DNA from: Actinorugispora endophytica
Lineage (GTDB): Bacteria > Actinomycetota > Actinomycetes > Streptosporangiales > Streptosporangiaceae
NCBI RefSeq assembly: GCF_004363075.1
Contig: NZ_SNYN01000023.1
Span: forward strand, 1 to 64,000
Reading direction: 5' to 3'
Length of the DNA: 64,000 nucleotides
Position 1 is the first letter of the stretch. Each line of letters begins with the position of its first letter. Of the stretch, positions 60,390-64,000 are shown one piece after another. Both the position numbers and the translations under genes were made by a program. The notes under the pieces are model-generated. The model was not told where the DNA came from and did not search any database. It worked only from the letters and a program-made list of their open reading frames with translations.

Positions 60390-61655
60390 ATGACACCGGT
60401 CACCGCGCTGGTCATCAGCGATGCGATCGACGGCGACACGGCCGGTGACCTGGCCGCCGCGTTGGAGGAGGACCAGATCACCACCCGCCTGGCGACACCC
60501 GGGCAGGTCACGGGGGTCCGGGCCGCCGAACCACCGCCCGACCTGCTCCTGGTGCACGCGGCCCTGGAAACCACGCGGATCGCCGCCGTCGTGGCGGCGG
60601 CCGACCCCGACGGCCTCTCCGCGGTGCTGGTCTTCGCCGACCAGGACCCGGGGTCGCTGGAGCGGCACGTGCGGGCCGGATACGACTACCTCGTCCCGCC
60701 CTTCCTGCCGTCCCTGGTCCGCCACCGCCTCTCGGCGTGCCGGGAGCGGAGGATGCTCAGCCGGACGGTCGCCGACATCGCCGAGTCGGCGGCACTGACC
60801 CAGTACGAGAGCGAGATGCAGATCGGGCGGGAGATCCAGCGGGGGTTCCTGCCCGTCTCGCTGCCGCAGCCCCGCGGGTGGGAGATCGAGGCGCGCTTCG
60901 AACCCGCCCGCGATGTCGCCGGCGACTTCTACGACGCGTTCGACCTGGTGGACGGCCGACGCATCGCGTTCCTCATCGCGGACGTGTGCGACAAGGGCGT
61001 GGGCGCCGCGCTGTTCATGGCGCTCATCAGGAGCCTGCTGCGGCACACCGCCGAGCACAGCAGCTCGGCCAACCTGGTCGCGTCCGACATGGCCCAGCTG
61101 GTGGCCCGCGACGTCCTGGGGTCGAGCCCCCAGGCGCACGGCTACCGCGCCCTGCTGAGCACGGTGGGGGCCGGACCGCTGATGGCGGCGGTGGCCGGCA
61201 CCAACAACTACATGACCAAGAACCACCTGGCGCAGGGCTACTTCGCGACGCTGTTCTTCGGCGTGCTCGACCCGGCCGAGGGCACGATCGTGTACATCAA
61301 CGGCGGCCACAACCCGCCGGTCCTGCTGCGCGGGAGCACCGTGCTGGGGATGCTGGAACCCACCGGTCCCGCGGTGGGCATGCTCCCGGGGGGCGCGTTC
61401 TCCCTGGGGATGGCCCACATGGAACCGGGCGACCTGCTGTTCCTGTACACCGACGGGGTCCCCGAGGCCAAGGACGAGCGCGGCGGGTTCTTCACCGACG
61501 AGCGCATGATCCGGGTGCTGACGGAGCCCGGCCCCCCGTCGGCGGTGGGCGCGCTGACCCGCATGGAGCGGGCTCTGGTCGACTTCCGCGGCGGCGCCGT
61601 CCGGTTCGACGACATAACGATGATGGCCCTGTACCGCGCAACGGAGGAAGCATGA
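60390..61655 (+). CDS. PP2C (SpoIIE/RsbU-type) phosphatase with degenerate receiver domain, IcfG-like
   Basis: A 421-aa protein. Residues 1-~125 fold like a response-regulator receiver (TALVISDAIDGD, PDLLLVHAALE, GYDYLVPPFLPSLV) but the phospho-acceptor aspartate is H56 and the conserved lysine before PF is proline, so it cannot be phosphorylated in the usual way. A short coiled linker (YESEMQIGREIQRGFLP) leads to the PP2C domain with D175/D179 (DVAGDFYD), D198 (ADVCDKGVGAALFM), INGGHNPPVLL, YTDGVPEA and DDITMMALY. It should dephosphorylate the two STAS proteins. ATGA overlap couples it to the MinD-like ATPase. Confidence 0.9.
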   Translation: MTPVTALVISDAIDGDTAGDLAAALEEDQITTRLATPGQVTGVRAAEPPPDLLLVHAALETTRIAAVVAAADPDGLSAVLVFADQDPGSLERHVRAGYDYLVPPFLPSLVRHRLSACRERRMLSRTVADIAESAALTQYESEMQIGREIQRGFLPVSLPQPRGWEIEARFEPARDVAGDFYDAFDLVDGRRIAFLIADVCDKGVGAALFMALIRSLLRHTAEHSSSANLVASDMAQLVARDVLGSSPQAHGYRALLSTVGAGPLMAAVAGTNNYMTKNHLAQGYFATLFFGVLDPAEGTIVYINGGHNPPVLLRGSTVLGMLEPTGPAVGMLPGGAFSLGMAHMEPGDLLFLYTDGVPEAKDERGGFFTDERMIRVLTEPGPPSAVGALTRMERALVDFRGGAVRFDDITMMALYRATEEA

Positions 61656-62491
61656 CCCAGATCGTCGCGGTGCACTCCTATCGGGGCGGCACCGGAAAGT
61701 CCAACCTGGTGGCCAACCTCGCGGTCCTCCTGGCCGCGCGAGGAATGCGCGTCGGCGTGATCGACACCGACATCCAGGCGCCGGGGGCGCACGTGCTGTT
61801 CGGCATCGACACGGCGGAGGACGCGCCCTGCCTGGGCGACTACCTCTCCAACGGCTGCCAGATCGAGGAGGCCGCCCGGGACCTGACCGGGCTGGCCTGC
61901 GCGTCCCCGTGCCCGGGCGCGCTGTTCGTCATCCCCTCCCACGCTCCCCCGAGCAAGATCATCGACATCGTCAGCCGCCAGTACGACGTGGCCCTGCTCA
62001 GCTCCGGCTTCCGGCGCTTCGCCGAGGTGCGCGGGCTCGACGTGCTGCTGCTGGACACCCATCCGGGTATGAACAACGAGACCGTCCTGGCCCTGGCGCT
62101 GGCCGACTCGGTCCTGATCGTGACCCGGCCCGACCACCAGGAGTACCGGGGCGCCGAGGTGTCCGTGGCGGTGGCCCGCACGCTGAACTGCCCGCGGGTG
62201 CTCGTCGTGGTCAACATGGTCTCGACCGGATCGGCCTCCGACGCGCTGGCCAGCCGCCTGCCGGGCGCCTACGCGGCCGAGGTCGCCGGGGTCATCCCCT
62301 ACCACGACGACATGGCGGACCTGGCCAGCGCGGGGGTCCTGGCCTCGCACGACCCCGGGCACGAGCTCGTGGGCCACTTCGGCCGGGTGGCCGACCGCCT
62401 GCTGGAGGCCCCGGTCCGGCCGAGCGCCTTAACCGAATGTTCACCGGGAGAACGTCAGGTCCGCGGGACACGCCCGCCGGGCGCTCCCTAG
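61652..62491 (+). CDS. MinD/ParA-like P-loop ATPase
   Basis: A 279-aa protein with the deviant Walker A motif YRGGTGKSN at residues 10-18 (catalytic and signature lysine region), Walker A' VGVIDTDIQAPGAHVLFG, and Walker B LDVLLLDTHPGMNNETVLA. Similar ATPases position complexes, drive partition or deliver metal clusters. There is no C-terminal amphipathic MinD membrane helix; the last ~25 residues are polar. It overlaps the phosphatase gene by 4 bases, so it belongs to the regulatory end of the operon. No ParB-like or cargo gene is adjacent. Its role is unknown; localising the complex or acting as a nucleotide-dependent sensor are options. Confidence 0.85.
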   Translation: MTQIVAVHSYRGGTGKSNLVANLAVLLAARGMRVGVIDTDIQAPGAHVLFGIDTAEDAPCLGDYLSNGCQIEEAARDLTGLACASPCPGALFVIPSHAPPSKIIDIVSRQYDVALLSSGFRRFAEVRGLDVLLLDTHPGMNNETVLALALADSVLIVTRPDHQEYRGAEVSVAVARTLNCPRVLVVVNMVSTGSASDALASRLPGAYAAEVAGVIPYHDDMADLASAGVLASHDPGHELVGHFGRVADRLLEAPVRPSALTECSPGERQVRGTRPPGAP

Positions 62492-62557
62492 CGTGGCAGG
62501 CGGCGCGCCCCCGGACGCGCCGCCCATCCGACCGGAACGACGGAGAGACAGGACAAC

Positions 62558-63592
62558 GTGCGCTACACACTGCTCGGCGACTCCGGGCTCAGGGTGTCCG
62601 AACTCGCCCTCGGGACGATGACCTTCGGCACCGACTGGGGATGGGGAGCCACCGAGGCCGACGCGGCCGCGCAGGTCGAGATGTTCGCCGAGGCCGGGGG
62701 CAACCTGATCGACACCGCCAACCGGTACACCGAGGGCACCGCCGAGAAGTACGTGGGCGCGGCGATCAGGGGCGACCGCGACCGGTGGGTGGTGGCCACC
62801 AAGTACACCCTGTTCGACCGCGCCGACGACCCCAACGCCGCGGGCAACCAGCGCAAGAACCTCATGCGCTCGCTGGAGGCCTCCCTGCGCAGGCTCGGCA
62901 CGGACTACGTGGACGTGCTGTTCGTGCACGCCTGGGACGGTCTCACCCCCGTCGAGGAGGTCGTGCGCGGCCTGGACGACGTGGTCCGCGCGGGCAAGGC
63001 CCACTACGTGGGGTTCTCCGACACGCCCGCGTGGGTGGCCGCGCGCGCCCAGACCCTGGCGCAGAAGGAGGGCCGCACCCCGTTCAGCACGATCCAGGTC
63101 CCCTACTCCCTCGCCGAGCGGACGGTCGAACGCGAACTCGTCCCGATGGCGCGGTCCCTGGGGATGGGCGTCATGGGCTGGGCGCCGCTGGCCGGGGGGC
63201 TGCTGTCGGGCAAGTACGTGGCCGACGGCCGGGCCGCGACCGGGGCGGTGGACAGCCGCCGCAGCGCCAAGGAGCTGTCCCCGGACCGGCTCGCGCTCGC
63301 GGTGGAGGTGGCCCGGGTCGCCGAAGCGGTGGGGGCCTCGTCCTCCCAGGTGGCGCTGGCGTGGCTGCTGTCGCGCGGGGTCATCCCGATCATCGGCGCC
63401 CGCACCCCCGGGCAGCTCCGGGACAACCTCGGCTGCCTGGACGTGGAGCTGCCCGAGGAGCTGCTCGCCGGCCTGGACAAGGTCTCGCGGGTGTCGCTGG
63501 GCTTCCCCGTGGAGTTCCTCGGCTCGATGTCCGACCTGGTCCTCGGCCCCGGCATGGAGCAGCGCCTCGACGCCCGCCCCGCCTGGCGCTAG
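62558..63592 (+). CDS. Aldo/keto reductase
   Basis: A 344-aa NAD(P)H-dependent carbonyl reductase. The catalytic tetrad is visible: D and Y in NLIDTANRYTEG, K in WVVATKYTLF and H in VDVLFVHAWDG. The cofactor-binding end is VIPIIGARTPGQLRDNLG. It belongs to the YajO/YghZ-like branch that reduces small aldehydes. GTG start with GGAGAGACAGG upstream. It begins 66 bases after the ATPase gene and may have its own promoter (TAGCGT at 62492-62497 region), so operon membership is uncertain; it ends at a very strong hairpin. Confidence 0.88.
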   Translation: MRYTLLGDSGLRVSELALGTMTFGTDWGWGATEADAAAQVEMFAEAGGNLIDTANRYTEGTAEKYVGAAIRGDRDRWVVATKYTLFDRADDPNAAGNQRKNLMRSLEASLRRLGTDYVDVLFVHAWDGLTPVEEVVRGLDDVVRAGKAHYVGFSDTPAWVAARAQTLAQKEGRTPFSTIQVPYSLAERTVERELVPMARSLGMGVMGWAPLAGGLLSGKYVADGRAATGAVDSRRSAKELSPDRLALAVEVARVAEAVGASSSQVALAWLLSRGVIPIIGARTPGQLRDNLGCLDVELPEELLAGLDKVSRVSLGFPVEFLGSMSDLVLGPGMEQRLDARPAWR

Positions 63593-63607
63593 TCCGCGCG
63601 TCCGCCA

Positions 63608-63678
63608 CCCTTGACGATCTCGACGTCAGCGCCCGGGAATCCGCGATTCCCGGGCGCTGACGTCGAGATCGTCAAGGG
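63608..63678. terminator. 34-bp perfect stem terminator between convergent genes
   Basis: Arms 63608-63641 and 63645-63678 are exact complements (inner part GCGCCCGGGAATC, outer part CCCTTGACGATC) with a 3-base loop. It lies 15 bases after the aldo/keto reductase stop and 28 bases from the convergent NTF2-fold gene stop, so it can stop transcription both ways. Confidence 0.85.
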
Positions 63679-63706
63679 GTTCGACGCGGAACCCGACAAG
63701 CAGGCC

Positions 63707-64000
63707 TCAGTGGGCGGGACCCCGCCTGGAATCACCGCTCCCCGCGATGACCGCGGGGACGAACGCGGCTGTCTGTCGCCAGAAGCGGCCGTTCCGCAGC
63801 ACCAGCGTGCCGAATCCGTCCACCGGCTCGCCGTCGAGCCTCAGGCGGACGTGGTAGGTGACCACGTCCTCGGTGACGTTCACCGCCACAGCGGCCCGGG
63901 GCTCCGGGTCCAGGGCGAGGTACCGGTCGAAGAACGCGCGGATCTCGGCGCGGCCGCGGGCCACGGTGTCGAAGCGGACGATGACGGCGTCCTCCTCGTA
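63707..64000 (-). CDS. NTF2/SnoaL-fold protein, 5' end outside the window
   Basis: The frame runs off the right edge. The 97 residues visible read EEDAVIVRFDTVARGRAEIR, AFFDRYLALDP, then VTEDVVTYHVRLRLDGEPVD and GTLVLRNGRFWRQTAAF, a typical SnoaL-like domain missing its first helix. A GTG at 63964 is internal to the conserved fold, so the true start lies beyond 64000. It is convergent with the aldo/keto reductase. It is a fifth NTF2-fold protein within 14 kb, but its sequence differs from the four in the operon. Confidence 0.7.
   Translation of the reverse strand, partial: YEEDAVIVRFDTVARGRAEIRAFFDRYLALDPEPRAAVAVNVTEDVVTYHVRLRLDGEPVDGFGTLVLRNGRFWRQTAAFVPAVIAGSGDSRRGPAH

Overview
The window is high-GC DNA with many GTG starts, short Shine-Dalgarno sites and long runs of 1-8 nt gene overlaps. 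Gene content and order are those of a filamentous actinomycete. The DUF397/DUF5753 regulator pair, the order clpX / folC / ndk / mreBCD / mrdA / rodA / radical-SAM / rne / rplU / rpmA / obgE / proB / proA / nadD / rsfS, and the repeat-rich intergenic regions suggest Nocardiopsaceae or a near relative; this placement is inference. Bases 1-124 are almost pure G/C homopolymer and look like a contig-end artefact.

From 0.1 to 43.3 kb the window is mostly a conserved minus-strand backbone. It encodes a DinG/XPD-type helicase, a double-DUF427 protein, two identical tRNA-Ala genes flanking a secreted pectate lyase, the nadD-rsfS-phosphatase group, proA, proB, obgE, ribosomal proteins L27 and L21, RNase E/G, a radical-SAM pair, a small RHH/PIN toxin-antitoxin pair, the rod-shape operon mreBCD-mrdA-rodA, ndk, DUF4233-folC, ClpX, ClpP2, ClpP1 and trigger factor. 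Plus-strand insertions are an M48 peptidase, a large family 2 glycosyltransferase and two small lipoprotein genes (DUF305, PepSY). Between proA and proB lie a decayed zone (a 5'-truncated DUF5753 regulator and an endonuclease-like remnant) and two genes for DUF1349 and GH114-like proteins.

From 43.2 to 47.6 kb come tRNA-Pro and tRNA-Gly, then an ion/redox group: a single-domain KhtT-like subunit, a CPA2 antiporter carrying a C-terminal UBP-type zinc finger, a response-regulator/thioredoxin-reductase-like fusion, and a stand-alone UBP zinc finger closely resembling the antiporter's tail.

From 48.3 to 62.5 kb, fifteen plus-strand genes with almost no spacing form one probable operon, the most interesting part of the window. 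The distal half is a partner-switching set (STAS, GlgX debranching enzyme, STAS, RsbW-like kinase, PP2C phosphatase with a degenerate receiver) preceded by DJ-1 and AGE-epimerase-like genes. This content and near-order recall the cyanobacterial icfG cluster (slr1854-slr1861 region of Synechocystis). Here it is extended by a benzoylformate-decarboxylase-like ThDP enzyme, four NTF2/SnoaL-fold proteins, a GMC oxidoreductase, a second DJ-1 protein and a MinD/ParA-like ATPase. An aldo/keto reductase and an edge-truncated NTF2-fold protein close the window.

A repeat family runs through the backbone. Four copies of a GGGCTTTC-type hairpin module are seen; in three, similarity begins exactly at the TAG stop codon of an unrelated minus-strand gene (pectate lyase, proA, rodA). 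The fourth abuts the truncated regulator gene.
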